46,588 nucleotides of DNA from Candidatus Tidjanibacter gallistercoris (GCA_019114205.1 DXFY01000053.1:1-46588); one strand, 5' to 3'. Numbered from the stretch's first letter, positions 7,479 to 15,809 are shown. The notes: a model not told the origin generated them from the letters alone. Numbers and translations: made by a program.

Positions 7479-9500
7479 TTGAAAAAGCAAAGTGTGTCGG
7501 AAAAAATGGCAGGAAAGTTTCGGGAACGCATCGTCGGGATGCATTATCTCAACCGGTGGATTGTATTGATACTCGATACGGTCGCATCGGTGCTGTGTAC
7601 GTTTCTCGCCTGTATTCTGGCCGACCGGCTCGTAACCGGCGGCATGGATGTGTCGGAAGTACTGAAGATAACGCTGCTCTCGGTACCCGCCAGCGGTTTT
7701 TCATTCTGGCTGTTTCGCATTCACCGCAACATCATACGGCACTCCACCCTCAAGGAGCTGTGGCGGCTCGTGGCGGCGGCCGTACTGAAACTTGTGCTCA
7801 TGGCTGCGGTGGTTTTCGGTATCTTCCTGCCCGGCAGACAGTTCCTCATAGGCGGACTGCTCGATATTCTGATGACGACCGTGGTGCTGATATGCATGCG
7901 CGTGGGAATGGTGTTGGGTTATGACGTCATCCTATCCCGCATATCGAAAAGCGACAGCAACCTGCTCATTTACGGTGTGGACGAACGGAGCGTGTCGCTC
8001 GAAACCCGCATGCGCAACAGCCGGCAATACCAGATAGTCGGATTCTATAATTACGGAAAGGATTACAAGTCGTACCGGTTGGCCAACCTGCCCGTCTACT
8101 ATTTCAACAACGAGCAGGACTTCGTCCATATCGTCACCCGGCACCGCATCGAGGGAATCCTGTTCCCCGATTACGAGAGCATCCGCATCGAGAAGGAACG
8201 GCTCATCCGCTACTGCGAGACGCACCATGTCCGGATGCTGATTGCCCCGCCTGTGGACGAGGTGAGCGGCGATCGGCTTGTGCCGGGCATCCGGGAAATC
8301 AAGATAGAAGACCTGCTCGGCCGTGACGAAATCAATATGGACGAAGAAGAGGTCGCTTCCGGCTTTCGCGACAAGACCGTTCTTGTCACCGGCGCTGCGG
8401 GAAGCATCGGCAGCGAACTGTGCCGCCAGCTCGCCGCTTTCGGCGTGAAACGTCTGATTCTGTTCGATTCGGCGGAAACCCCGACACACAACATCCGGCT
8501 CGAACTGGAGGAACGGTTCCCGCGCCTGCATTTCGTTCCCGTAATAGGAGACGTAAGGCTGAAGGCGAGGCTGCGGATGATATTCGAACGTTACCGGCCC
8601 GACGTGGTGTTCCATGCGGCGGCCTACAAACATGTTCCCCTCATGGAGGAGAATCCCTGCGAGGCGGTGTTCGTCAATGCGATAGGAACGCAGCACGTGG
8701 CCGACCTGTGCGTGGAGTACTGCGTGGAGAAGATGGTCATGATTTCGACGGACAAGGCCGTGAATCCGACTAACGTCATGGGCGCATCGAAGAGGCTCGC
8801 GGAGATTTACGTGCAAAGCCTCGGCGTATCGATTGCCGAGGGAGAGACGGTTGGGCGGACCCGGTTCGTCACCACCCGTTTCGGGAATGTGCTGGGCAGC
8901 AACGGCAGCGTCATTCCCCGGTTCATGGAGCAGATACGGCACGGCGGACCGGTGACGGTGACCCATCCGGAAATAACCCGTTTCTTCATGACCATTCCGG
9001 AGGCATGCCGGCTGGTGATGGAGGCCGCCACGATTAGCGACGGCAATGAAATTATGGTCTTCGAAATGGGCGAGTCGACTCGAATCGTCGACCTGGCCAA
9101 ACGCATGATAGAACTTGCAGGGTATGTACCCGGAGTGGATATCGAAATCAAATATACCGGACTGCGGCCGGGCGAGAAACTCTACGAGGAAGTGCTGAGT
9201 ACGATGGAAAACACCATTCCCACTTCGCACAGGAAGATAAAAATCGCCAAGGTGCGGAAGTACGAGTATGGCGACGTGCTCCATGCCTTCCGGGACTTGG
9301 AACGGTTGGCCGTGTCGGTGGACATACACGGCACGGTTCTGCGCATGAAGGAAATCGTTCCGGAATTCATCTCCCGCAATTCTCCCTTCGAGGCAATCGA
9401 TGCGGAACTCGCCGGGAGGCAGGGGCGGCCGGCGAAGGAGTTTGCCTCGCGGGAACTGAAATCCGATAATATCCGTGTGGCGGCCGGCATGGGAGAATAA
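7479..9500 (+). CDS. Membrane nucleotide-sugar 4,6-dehydratase, FlaA1/WbpM/CapD type
   Basis: This 673-residue membrane enzyme is predicted to convert UDP-GlcNAc to a 4-keto-6-deoxy sugar, an early step in making unusual sugars for capsule, O-antigen or protein glycans. Four N-terminal transmembrane helices (about 20-150) precede a CoA-binding-like domain (about 155-280), then the extended SDR catalytic domain with the NAD motif TGAAGSIGSE near 303. The active site shows STDKAV near 422 and MGASK near 433-437, i.e. Met replacing the SDR tyrosine as in WbpM. The TTG start at 7479 is used here; ATG at 7506 would lose nine residues. Two promoters and an A/T inverted repeat lie upstream. It is solitary, not in a capsule cluster. 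Confidence 0.88.
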   Translation: MKKQSVSEKMAGKFRERIVGMHYLNRWIVLILDTVASVLCTFLACILADRLVTGGMDVSEVLKITLLSVPASGFSFWLFRIHRNIIRHSTLKELWRLVAAAVLKLVLMAAVVFGIFLPGRQFLIGGLLDILMTTVVLICMRVGMVLGYDVILSRISKSDSNLLIYGVDERSVSLETRMRNSRQYQIVGFYNYGKDYKSYRLANLPVYYFNNEQDFVHIVTRHRIEGILFPDYESIRIEKERLIRYCETHHVRMLIAPPVDEVSGDRLVPGIREIKIEDLLGRDEINMDEEEVASGFRDKTVLVTGAAGSIGSELCRQLAAFGVKRLILFDSAETPTHNIRLELEERFPRLHFVPVIGDVRLKARLRMIFERYRPDVVFHAAAYKHVPLMEENPCEAVFVNAIGTQHVADLCVEYCVEKMVMISTDKAVNPTNVMGASKRLAEIYVQSLGVSIAEGETVGRTRFVTTRFGNVLGSNGSVIPRFMEQIRHGGPVTVTHPEITRFFMTIPEACRLVMEAATISDGNEIMVFEMGESTRIVDLAKRMIELAGYVPGVDIEIKYTGLRPGEKLYEEVLSTMENTIPTSHRKIKIAKVRKYEYGDVLHAFRDLERLAVSVDIHGTVLRMKEIVPEFISRNSPFEAIDAELAGRQGRPAKEFASRELKSDNIRVAAGMGE

Positions 9501-10161
9501 GCCGGCGGAGAACGGATGATGGACGCACTGTAGGATGCTGTTCTGTATTCGAAAAATGCCCGAAACTCGTGTTGGCTTTCGGGAATAAGGACACGGAAGT
9601 TTCGGATGAATACCGTGGCATCGCGCGACAGACACGATATGGTCGTGTTATTCCCTTGAGTATATTCATAACTTTTATTGACCGAATGGTTTTGTGAATG
9701 CGGCCGGATAGAGGTTCGGTTGCGCAGCCGGTTTTCGACGAATACGGCATGTATGCCGACGAATCGTATTCCTGTGGGTAGCCGCTCCGTCAGGGTCGCA
9801 TTCCTGATTTCCGGGAATGATGCGACGGCAGTGAAACTGTGTTGCGTGCCGGGGGCATGCCCGTGAATGCAGCTTCGTTTTTTTGCCGTAGTACCTCGTA
9901 TCGCCCGCAAATGTCGTTACCGTGTGAAGTGAGATACGGCAGGGATGCGTCTTCGGGCATGATTGTCCGTGGGGTGATGATGGATGCCGGGAGCAAGTTC
10001 AAAGGTACGGACATGTCCGTCGGACCAATCGCGGGGCCGCCCGATTTCCCGAATAGGTCGTTCTTCTGCACATAACAGGCCGTTGCTACGCCGTGCAGCT
10101 ACCGGGACGGCGGCTGTGCGGAAACGGGAACTGGCTCCGGTTCCCGTCGCTCCGGAGCCGA
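9501..10161. other. Intergenic region without recognisable genes
   Basis: No convincing frame is found. A small hairpin at 9559-9583 (CCCGAAA/TTTCGGG) may be a weak terminator for the dehydratase gene. A second stem at 10133-10159 (GGCTCCGG/CCGGAGCC, 11-nt loop) lies just upstream of the tRNA promoter. The rest shows no clear structure. Confidence 0.5.
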
Positions 10162-10193
10162 TTTGTGATTGACTGTAAAAACAGCTATCTTTG
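10162..10193 (+). promoter_or_regulatory. tRNA-Leu promoter
   Basis: TTTG (10162-10165), 20 bp, then TATCTTTG (10186-10193): one of the best matches in the window to the Bacteroidota consensus. It ends 9 bp before the mature tRNA. Confidence 0.85.
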
Positions 10194-10202
10194 TCGGATA
10201 CT

Positions 10203-10284
10203 GCGGATATGGCGTAATTGGTAGCCGCGCCAGACTTAGGATCTGGTGCCGAAAGGCGTGGGGGTTCGAGTCCCTTTATCCGCA
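10203..10284 (+). tRNA. tRNA-Leu (anticodon UAG)
   Basis: A class II tRNA. The acceptor GCGGATA pairs with TATCCGC (10277-10283), with discriminator A10284. The anticodon stem CCAGA/TCTGG encloses the loop CTTAGGA, giving anticodon TAG, which reads CUA and other CUN leucine codons. The long variable arm (TGCCGAAAGGCGT) and the T arm GGGTTCGAGTCCC are intact. CCA is not encoded (the sequence continues CGA). Confidence 0.97.
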
Positions 10285-10379
10285 CGATTTCGCTCCGTTT
10301 CGTCGGGGCGTTTTCGTTTGGCGGCGATGCGAGGGCACGGGTGCGGTCCGTGCGAAAGGCAAAGGGATATTTTGAAAAA

Positions 10380-10412
10380 GGAAAGGCGGAGAACCGGTTT
10401 CTCCGCCTTTTC
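10380..10412 (-). terminator. Terminator of the zinc peptidase gene
   Basis: A perfect 12-bp stem (10382-10393 with 10399-10410), extended by a wobble pair and one further pair, with a 5-nt loop. On the minus strand it is followed by a T-rich stretch (CCTTTTTC). It sits 20 bp beyond the stop of the minus-strand gene at 10431 and may also stop transcription from the tRNA side. Confidence 0.8.
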
Positions 10413-10430
10413 CGTGTATGTGTCCGAACG

Positions 10431-11105
10431 TCAGTCGCGACGGGCGATGCCGATGTAGTAAATCAGCGTAGCGATGGCGCTGAGGGCGGCTACCAGATAG
10501 GTGCGGGCGGCCCAGCGAAGTGCGGTGCCGGCCTGTCGGAGCGATTCCCCGTGCAGTGTGCCGCTTGCCTCCAGCCATTGCATGGCCCGGTTGGAAGCAT
10601 TGTATTCCACCGGCAGCGTGATGACGGAGAAGAGCGCTGACAGGGCAATCAGGGCGATTCCCGCCCAGAAAATGACGGGCATGGTGTTGATGACGAACAA
10701 CCCCATGAGGATGAGCAGGAACGACCAGCGGGACGAAAAACTGATGACGGGAACGAGCGCCGACCGCATCCGCAGCGGAGCGTACTCCTGCGCGTCCTGT
10801 ATGGCGTGGCCCGTTTCGTGGGCGGCAACCGCGGCGGCGGCTATGCTGTTGGAGGCGTAGACGCTCTCGCTCAGGTTGATGGTTTTGTTCGCGGGGTTGT
10901 AGTTGTCGGTCAGGTGCCCGCGTGTGGAGGTCACGGTGACGTCGTAGATGCCGTTTTCGCGCAGCATCTTTTCCGCTACTTCACGGCCCGTCAGTCCGCC
11001 CTCCATCGGTACTTTGGAGTATTTGGCGAATACGGCCTGCAGCCGGCCCTGTACGATGAGGCCGACGATGCCGATAACGATGATGAGCATCCATTCTATG
11101 GTCAT
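10431..11105 (-). CDS. Membrane zinc metallopeptidase, YugP family
   Basis: This 224-residue membrane-bound metalloprotease has its zinc motif HETGH (within AAHETGHAIQDA) near residue 90, flanked by hydrophobic segments: an N-terminal helix (about 4-22) and two or three helices in the C-terminal half (about 115-160 and 200-220). Length and layout fit the YugP/Zn_peptidase_2 family, whose substrates are unknown. The segment NKTINLSESVYAS before the zinc motif is also typical. The gene is monocistronic, with its own terminator at 10380-10412. The 117-bp gap to the SDR gene upstream shows no clear promoter box in its direction. Confidence 0.85.
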   Translation of the reverse strand: MTIEWMLIIVIGIVGLIVQGRLQAVFAKYSKVPMEGGLTGREVAEKMLRENGIYDVTVTSTRGHLTDNYNPANKTINLSESVYASNSIAAAAVAAHETGHAIQDAQEYAPLRMRSALVPVISFSSRWSFLLILMGLFVINTMPVIFWAGIALIALSALFSVITLPVEYNASNRAMQWLEASGTLHGESLRQAGTALRWAARTYLVAALSAIATLIYYIGIARRD

Positions 11106-11222
11106 GGTTGTTCGCTTTTTAACGGTTTCGTATGTTTGTATAACGGTATCCTGCGGCGGCTATTGCATCGCGTTTCGATAAATTCGTATCCGCCCGCCGC
11201 TCCGCCCTCTGGGGCAGGCCGG

Positions 11223-11987
11223 TCACATCTCTTTCTTGTTGTAATAGGAGTTGGCCTGCGATACGGGCGTCACCACAAGTTCGTCGATATTGACATGCGG
11301 CGGCTGTGTGACGGCCCACAGGACGGTCCGTGCAATGTCTTCGCCGCGCAGCGGTCGGATGCCTTCATATACCTTGTCCGCCTTCTCCTTGTCGCCGTGG
11401 AAGCGTATCAGCGAAAATTCCGTTTCCACCTTGCCGGGGCGTATCTCGGTAACTTTCACGCCTGTGCCCAGCAGGTCGATGCGCATGCCGCGGCTGAGGG
11501 CGTGTACGGCGTGTTTCGTGGCGCAGTAGACGTTGCCCGCTTCGTACGCTTCGGTGCCGGCAATCGAGCCGAGGTTGACGATGTGCCCGCCGCCCTGACG
11601 TATCATCCGTTCCGACACGATGCGGGCCATGTAGATGAAACCCTTGATGTTGATGTCGATGACCTCGTCCCAGTTGCGCACGTCGCCCTCCTGGAACCGT
11701 ACCAGGTCGGTCGCGCGGCCGGCGTTATTGACGAGGATGTCGATACGGCGGAACTCTTCGGGCATGGAGTCCAGCGCGGCGCGGCCCCGCTGATAATCCC
11801 TGACGTCGAAGCTCATGACGTGTATCTTCGTACCGTATGCGTCCCTGAGCTCCTTTTTGAGTTCCCGGAGCCGGTCGGCCCGGCGGCCGGCGACGATGAG
11901 GTCGTAATCTCCCGTTTCGGCGAACAGCCTGGCCGTCGCCTCTCCGATGCCGGAGGTAGCTCCGGTTATCATGGCAACTTTTTTCAT
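11223..11987 (-). CDS. SDR-family NAD(P)-dependent oxidoreductase
   Basis: This 254-residue cytosolic classical short-chain dehydrogenase has the cofactor motif TGATSGIG at residues 8-15. The arginines in AGRRADR after the second strand suggest NADPH. NNAG lies near residue 90, the catalytic Ser in GSIAG near 145, and YCATK supplies the Tyr and Lys. The sequence resembles the YdfG group (3-hydroxy acid / serine dehydrogenases), including the RPGKVETEFS stretch. It is divergent from the LolC/E-type permease gene and has its own minus-strand promoter. The substrate is not determinable here. Confidence 0.88.
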   Translation of the reverse strand: MKKVAMITGATSGIGEATARLFAETGDYDLIVAGRRADRLRELKKELRDAYGTKIHVMSFDVRDYQRGRAALDSMPEEFRRIDILVNNAGRATDLVRFQEGDVRNWDEVIDINIKGFIYMARIVSERMIRQGGGHIVNLGSIAGTEAYEAGNVYCATKHAVHALSRGMRIDLLGTGVKVTEIRPGKVETEFSLIRFHGDKEKADKVYEGIRPLRGEDIARTVLWAVTQPPHVNIDELVVTPVSQANSYYNKKEM

Positions 11988-12015
11988 ACTGGATGAACGG
12001 TTTGATATTTCCCGG

Positions 12016-12046
12016 TAAAACTACGAATAAAGCCCCGAATATACAA
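12016..12046 (-). promoter_or_regulatory. Promoter of the SDR gene
   Basis: On the minus strand: TTG (12046-12044), 20 bp, TAGTTTTA (12023-12016), one base from the TAnnTTTG consensus. Start codon at 11987. Confidence 0.5.
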
Positions 12047-12083
12047 TTTTACCGCTTTATTTCGGTCGGCCCCTTTTTTCGCT

Positions 12084-12091
12084 TATTTTTG
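12084..12091 (+). promoter_or_regulatory. -7 box for the permease/menG operon
   Basis: TATTTTTG is an exact -7 box, with TTTC at the -33 position (12060-12063). It lies 79 bp before the permease start at 12171, back to back with the SDR promoter. Confidence 0.6.
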
Positions 12092-12170
12092 CGGACGGGT
12101 GCGCCTCCTGCTGCCGGCGGGTGCCGCCCGACCGGACGAATGCCGTCTTCCGCAAAGAATTCCGTACGCC

Positions 12171-13421
12171 ATGCCGCACGTCGATACAGAACTGTTCATA
12201 TCCCGCCGCATCTCTTCCCGCCGCAGCGGGAGGAACAACGTCATGGTACGCATCGCGACGCTTACCGTGGCGGCGGGCATGGCCGTGATGATTATCGCGC
12301 TGGCCGTGGTCACCGGCTTCAAGAAGGAAGTGACGGCCAAGCTGGTGGGTTTCGGTTCCCATGTCCGCATCGTGAGCCTCCATTCCAACGGTTCGCTCGA
12401 AACCGACCCCGTAACGGTGGATACGGCCCTCATGGAGTCCGTGTCGCGTCTGCCGCTGTTCGCTTCCATCGCGCCCTTCGCCGTGAAGGGAGGAATGATA
12501 AAGACGCCGGAAGCTATCCAGGGGGTTGCGCTCAAGGGGTTCGGGCCGGACTACGACACGTCGTTTCTCGCGGAACATCTCCTCGAAGGAACCCTGCCCG
12601 AAACGGGAAGAGCGGAGCGCACCAAGGACCTGCTCGTCTCGGCCGATATCGCGCGCCTGCTGGGACTCGACGTGGACGACCGGGTGGAGATGCTCTTCGT
12701 CAGCGCTTCCCGTCCGGTGAGGCGCGACCGGTTCAAGGTCTGCGGCATCTATTCCACGGGTATGGAGGAGCTCGACAATTCTTTGGTCTTCACCGATATA
12801 CGGAACGTGCAGCGGCTCAACGGATGGGATGCGGAGCAGGTGACCGGCTACGAGGTCATGACCGCCGATTTCGGACGGCTCGACGAGTTCGCCGAGTCGG
12901 TTTACGGTGCCGTGTTCGACCATGCCGACCGCACTTCCGACGTACTGAAGGTGGAGGACATCGTGAGCCTCAATCCGAACACGTTCGACTGGCTGCGGGC
13001 CCACAACGTCAATGCGCTGGTGATTATCGTCATCATGCTGCTGGTGGCCTTCCTGAACATGGTGTCGGCGATGTTGATTATCCTGCTCGAAAAGACCTCC
13101 ATGATAGGGGTGCTCAAGGCGCTGGGCATGCGCAACGGAGCCGTGCAGAAGGTCTTCCTGCTGCGGTCGCTCGCTATCGTGTTCCGCGGGATGTTCTGGG
13201 GCAACGTCGCGGGGCTGGGGCTCGCGCTGATACAGAAATACACGGGCATCATCCGGCTCGACAGTACGGGGTACATGCTCTCGCACGTTCCCGTAAACCT
13301 CGGCTGGGGGTGGTGGCTCGCCCTGAATGCGGGCGTACCGCTCGTGATGCTTTTCCTGATGATAATACCCGCACGGGCGGTGTCGGCCGTGAAGCCCGAC
13401 CGCACCATGCGGTACCAATGA
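12171..13421 (+). CDS. ABC transporter permease, LolC/LolE (FtsX-like) type
   Basis: This 416-residue inner-membrane protein resembles the transmembrane subunits of the lipoprotein-releasing system, which extract lipoproteins from the inner membrane for transfer to the outer membrane. The start at 12171 (MPHVDTELFISRR) is chosen because the conserved cytoplasmic N-terminus begins there; an upstream in-frame ATG at 12099 adds only a non-conserved, proline/arginine-rich stretch. A first helix (about 23-47) is followed by a large periplasmic domain (about 50-275) and three C-terminal FtsX helices, the first beginning NALVIIVIMLLVAFL. No ATPase subunit is adjacent, so it must be encoded elsewhere. 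menG starts 7 bp later. Confidence 0.87.
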   Translation: MPHVDTELFISRRISSRRSGRNNVMVRIATLTVAAGMAVMIIALAVVTGFKKEVTAKLVGFGSHVRIVSLHSNGSLETDPVTVDTALMESVSRLPLFASIAPFAVKGGMIKTPEAIQGVALKGFGPDYDTSFLAEHLLEGTLPETGRAERTKDLLVSADIARLLGLDVDDRVEMLFVSASRPVRRDRFKVCGIYSTGMEELDNSLVFTDIRNVQRLNGWDAEQVTGYEVMTADFGRLDEFAESVYGAVFDHADRTSDVLKVEDIVSLNPNTFDWLRAHNVNALVIIVIMLLVAFLNMVSAMLIILLEKTSMIGVLKALGMRNGAVQKVFLLRSLAIVFRGMFWGNVAGLGLALIQKYTGIIRLDSTGYMLSHVPVNLGWGWWLALNAGVPLVMLFLMIIPARAVSAVKPDRTMRYQ

Positions 13422-13428
13422 CGAGAAT

Positions 13429-14133
13429 ATGGGCGAAACCAAAAAGGCGCAGGTGCGGGCGATGTTCGACAGCATCGCACCGAAATACGACCTGCTGAAC
13501 CATCTGCTTTCCTTCGGGGTGGACCGGCTGTGGCGCCGCAGGATGGTCGGAGCGGTTGCTGCCGCCGCACCGGAAGAGGTGCTCGATGTCGCGGCCGGTA
13601 CGGGCGACGTCGCCATAGCCATGGCGCGGCGGATGCCCCGTGTCCGGATAACGGGTATCGACCTGTCCGGGGAGATGCTCGCCGTCGGACGCGGAAAGGT
13701 TGCCCGGCTGGGGCTCGACGGACGCATCGTCCTGAAGGAGGGCGATGCCGAACGGCTTCCCTTTCCCGATGCGTCGTTCGATGCGGTGAGCATCGGATTC
13801 GGTATCCGCAACTTCGGCAGCATCGAGGCCGGGCTTTCGGAGGCGTTCCGGGTGCTGCGCCGGGGCGGGTGCCTGTATATTCTCGAATTTTCGACACCGT
13901 GCGGGCGGCTGTTCGGTCCGCTGTATCGGTTCTATTTCCACCGCATCCTGCCCCGCGTGGGACGTGTCGTGTCGAAAGACCGCGGAGCTTATTCCTATCT
14001 ACCCGATTCGGTAGACCATTTCCCGGATAATTTATTATTTTTGCGAATGATGGGGGACGCGGGCTTCACCGGCTGCCGTGACCGTCGTCAGATGCGGGGC
14101 ATCGCTTATATTTACGAAGGCAGGAAGGAATGA
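13429..14133 (+). CDS. menG: Demethylmenaquinone methyltransferase
   Basis: This 234-residue SAM-dependent methyltransferase is expected to carry out the last step of menaquinone synthesis. Family signatures include VRAMFDSIAPKYDLLNHLLSFGVDRLWRR at the N-terminus (split here: FDSIAPKYD and LSFGVDRLWRR), the SAM-binding loop DVAAGTGDVA near residue 65, the GEMLAVGR helix, and the late motif GFGIRNF. The length is typical of UbiE/MenG. It sits between the LolC/E-type permease (7-bp gap) and a small lipoprotein (4-bp ATGA overlap), so the mRNA is shared. A quinone pathway gene is an odd companion for envelope proteins; co-transcription need not mean shared function. Confidence 0.93.
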   Translation: MGETKKAQVRAMFDSIAPKYDLLNHLLSFGVDRLWRRRMVGAVAAAAPEEVLDVAAGTGDVAIAMARRMPRVRITGIDLSGEMLAVGRGKVARLGLDGRIVLKEGDAERLPFPDASFDAVSIGFGIRNFGSIEAGLSEAFRVLRRGGCLYILEFSTPCGRLFGPLYRFYFHRILPRVGRVVSKDRGAYSYLPDSVDHFPDNLLFLRMMGDAGFTGCRDRRQMRGIAYIYEGRKE

Positions 14134-14642
14134 AAGGAAAATGCTGTATACTGGCCGCGGCGGTCGTGGCGCTGATGTCGCTCCAGGGATGTATCAGAAA
14201 GGATTCCATCGTATTCCACGGGATTTCCGATGTGGACGTGTCGCTGCAGGCGTCGCCGCGCGTGGATGCGGTACTGCTCGTGGAGAATACCTCCGGCAGG
14301 GACATCACGGTGCGCGATGTTGCGTTCGAGCTGACGGGCCGCGACGGTGGGCGGATAGGCAAGGCCATGGTGGACGGCGACCTCCGTCTGCCCAAACATG
14401 CCCGCACGGAACTGTACGTTCCCCTGCAATGTTCGCTGGACAATCCCCTGAAGGCATTGTCCCTGTTGGGCGACATAGGGGGAAATGCGCCGTTGCTGTA
14501 TGTTTCGGGAGGCGTCACGGTCAAGGCCGGATGCCTGAAGAAGCGGTTCCGGGCGGAGATGGTGCCCTTGTCGGATTTCATCCGGTATTTCGGAGGAGTG
14601 CCGGATACGGTTCCCGCAGGGGAGGAAAGGAGTTTGGAATGA
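14130..14642 (+). CDS. Small LEA-like envelope lipoprotein
   Basis: A 170-residue lipoprotein: the signal ends in LQGC with Cys21. The mature part (about 35-150) is a beta-rich domain resembling the LEA type 2 / WHy fold: VDVSLQASPRVDAVLLVENTSGRDI, then DVAFELTGRDGG, and an LPKHARTELYVPL strand pattern. No catalytic residues are seen. The start overlaps the menG stop (ATGA) and its own stop overlaps the next start (ATGA), so translation is probably coupled across three genes. The function is unknown; residues after the cysteine are not acidic, which suggests the periplasmic face. Confidence 0.75.
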   Translation: MKGKCCILAAAVVALMSLQGCIRKDSIVFHGISDVDVSLQASPRVDAVLLVENTSGRDITVRDVAFELTGRDGGRIGKAMVDGDLRLPKHARTELYVPLQCSLDNPLKALSLLGDIGGNAPLLYVSGGVTVKAGCLKKRFRAEMVPLSDFIRYFGGVPDTVPAGEERSLE

Positions 14643-15202
14643 TACGTGCGGTAACGGTAAAACGGCTGAGGCGGCTAGGCGGCGTCCTGTTTGCGGCCTT
14701 GATGTCGCTGCCTGCTTCGGGACAGGACATCGCTGCATTCCGGAACGGACTGGCGCGTCCGGGAACGGTATCCGACGCGACGGTGACCGTAACCGAATAC
14801 GGCTCTGCGGCGGATGCCGTGCGCGTGTACGACACGGAGGAGAAGCCGGATGAAATACAGGGGTATCGCATTCGAATATTCTTCGACAACGGACAGAACG
14901 CCCGCAGCGAGGCGCTGGCCACGCAGGAGCGTTTCCGCAGCGAGTTTCCGGGCATACCGACATTCCTCGTGTACGAGAACCCGTCCTACATCGTGACCGT
15001 CGGCAACTGTATTTCCATCGACGAGGCGCTGATGCTGTGGAACAGGGTGCGGAAGAGCTTCGATACCGCTTTCCTGTGGCGGGGGAACATTCCCCTGGAG
15101 GAACTGCTGCGGGAAGAGGCGGTCCCGATTCCGGAGGAAGGCCTGCGGGCCGATTCCACGGCAACGGCGAACAGTGTTTTACCAGAATCAACCATTTTAT
15201 AA
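14639..15202 (+). CDS. Exported SPOR-like protein
   Basis: The frame from ATG 14639 encodes 187 residues and overlaps the preceding stop by 4 bp. An N-terminal signal peptide (about 1-28, ending SLPASGQD) precedes a spacer and a domain near 80-155 (GYRIRIFFDNGQNARSEA, then FPGIPTFLVYENPSYIVTVGN) with the beta-alpha-beta pattern of SPOR domains, which bind denuded peptidoglycan. A short disordered tail follows. It probably sits in the periplasm near the cell wall. It is 19 bp upstream of the cysteine-repeat lipoprotein and likely on the same transcript. The SPOR assignment is from pattern only. Confidence 0.72.
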   Translation: MIRAVTVKRLRRLGGVLFAALMSLPASGQDIAAFRNGLARPGTVSDATVTVTEYGSAADAVRVYDTEEKPDEIQGYRIRIFFDNGQNARSEALATQERFRSEFPGIPTFLVYENPSYIVTVGNCISIDEALMLWNRVRKSFDTAFLWRGNIPLEELLREEAVPIPEEGLRADSTATANSVLPESTIL

Positions 15203-15221
15203 CTTACTAATTTTTAGAACT

Positions 15222-15734
15222 ATGAAAAAGTTAGCACTCCTTTTAATCGTGGCTGCGGCCGCATGCGTAATGACTTCGTGCGGTAACCGCAATGCGAAGA
15301 AGGTCGCTACGCAGGTCGTGGAGACCGAAGTCGTAGCGGCAGAGGCTTCCGCCTGCTGCACGCAGGGCGAATGTACCTGCGAGACGTGCAAGTGCGAGAA
15401 CTGCCGTTGCGCTGAAGGCGAATGTACGTGCGAGCAGTGCGTCTGCGAAGGTTGCACCTGCGCCAAAGCCGCTGCCTGCTGCACGAAGGGCGAATGCACC
15501 TGCGAAACGTGCAAGTGCGAGAACTGCCGTTGTGCTGAAGGCGAATGTACGTGCGAGCAGTGCGTTTGCGAAGGCTGCACCTGCGCCAAAGCTGCCAAAT
15601 GCGAAACCTGCGCCTGCGAGGATTGCAAATGCCCGGCTGAGATGTGCGAGGAATGCAAATGCGAAACGTGCGAATGCGGTGCATGCTGCGCTGAAACCGC
15701 AGTCCTGAAAACGAAGACCGTAAAAACCGAATAA
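15222..15734 (+). CDS. Cysteine-repeat lipoprotein, metallothionein-like
   Basis: A 170-residue protein. The ATG at 15222 is chosen because it gives a canonical lipoprotein signal (hydrophobic stretch, then MTSC with Cys20); an in-frame ATG at 15174 would bury that signal. After a linker (about 21-42), the mature chain is almost entirely Cys-X-Cys and Cys-X-X-Cys units: 42 cysteines in all, about one residue in four. A 41-residue block (ACCTQGECTCETC..., CEQCVCEGCTCAKA) is repeated twice in tandem, then a degenerate third part (KCETCACEDCKC, EECKCETCEC). No histidines are present. Acidic residues between the cysteines suggest binding of metals such as Zn, Cu or Cd, or a redox-sensitive matrix, at the membrane; function is inferred. 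It ends the permease-menG operon. Confidence 0.85.
   Translation: MKKLALLLIVAAAACVMTSCGNRNAKKVATQVVETEVVAAEASACCTQGECTCETCKCENCRCAEGECTCEQCVCEGCTCAKAAACCTKGECTCETCKCENCRCAEGECTCEQCVCEGCTCAKAAKCETCACEDCKCPAEMCEECKCETCECGACCAETAVLKTKTVKTE
15351..15596 (+). repeat. Tandem 123-bp coding repeat in the cysteine-rich gene
   Basis: Copies 15351-15473 and 15474-15596 are nearly identical at DNA level, with only a few, mostly silent, differences. That indicates a fairly recent in-frame duplication of 41 codons. Confidence 0.9.
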
Positions 15735-15745
15735 TTCGGACGGCT

Positions 15746-15772
15746 CCGGAAAGGAATCGGTTTTTCCTTCGG
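15746..15772 (+). terminator. Possible weak terminator
   Basis: AAGGAA (15751-15756) pairs with TTCCTT (15764-15769), with extra outer pairs interrupted by bulges. No long T-run follows. It would separate the cysteine-rich gene from the helicase promoter. Confidence 0.35.
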
Positions 15773-15809
15773 ATGTACGGGGATGGGGGCAAGTGCCTTT
15801 ATCCCCGTT

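Noticed and set aside
12099-12170. N-terminal extension of the LolC/E-type permease
   Set aside because: The 24 extra residues are Pro/Arg/Ala-rich and start close to the transcription start; the conserved protein begins at 12171.
15351-15596. CRISPR-like direct repeats
   Set aside because: The repeats are contiguous, in frame, 123 bp long and coding; there are no spacers or cas genes.
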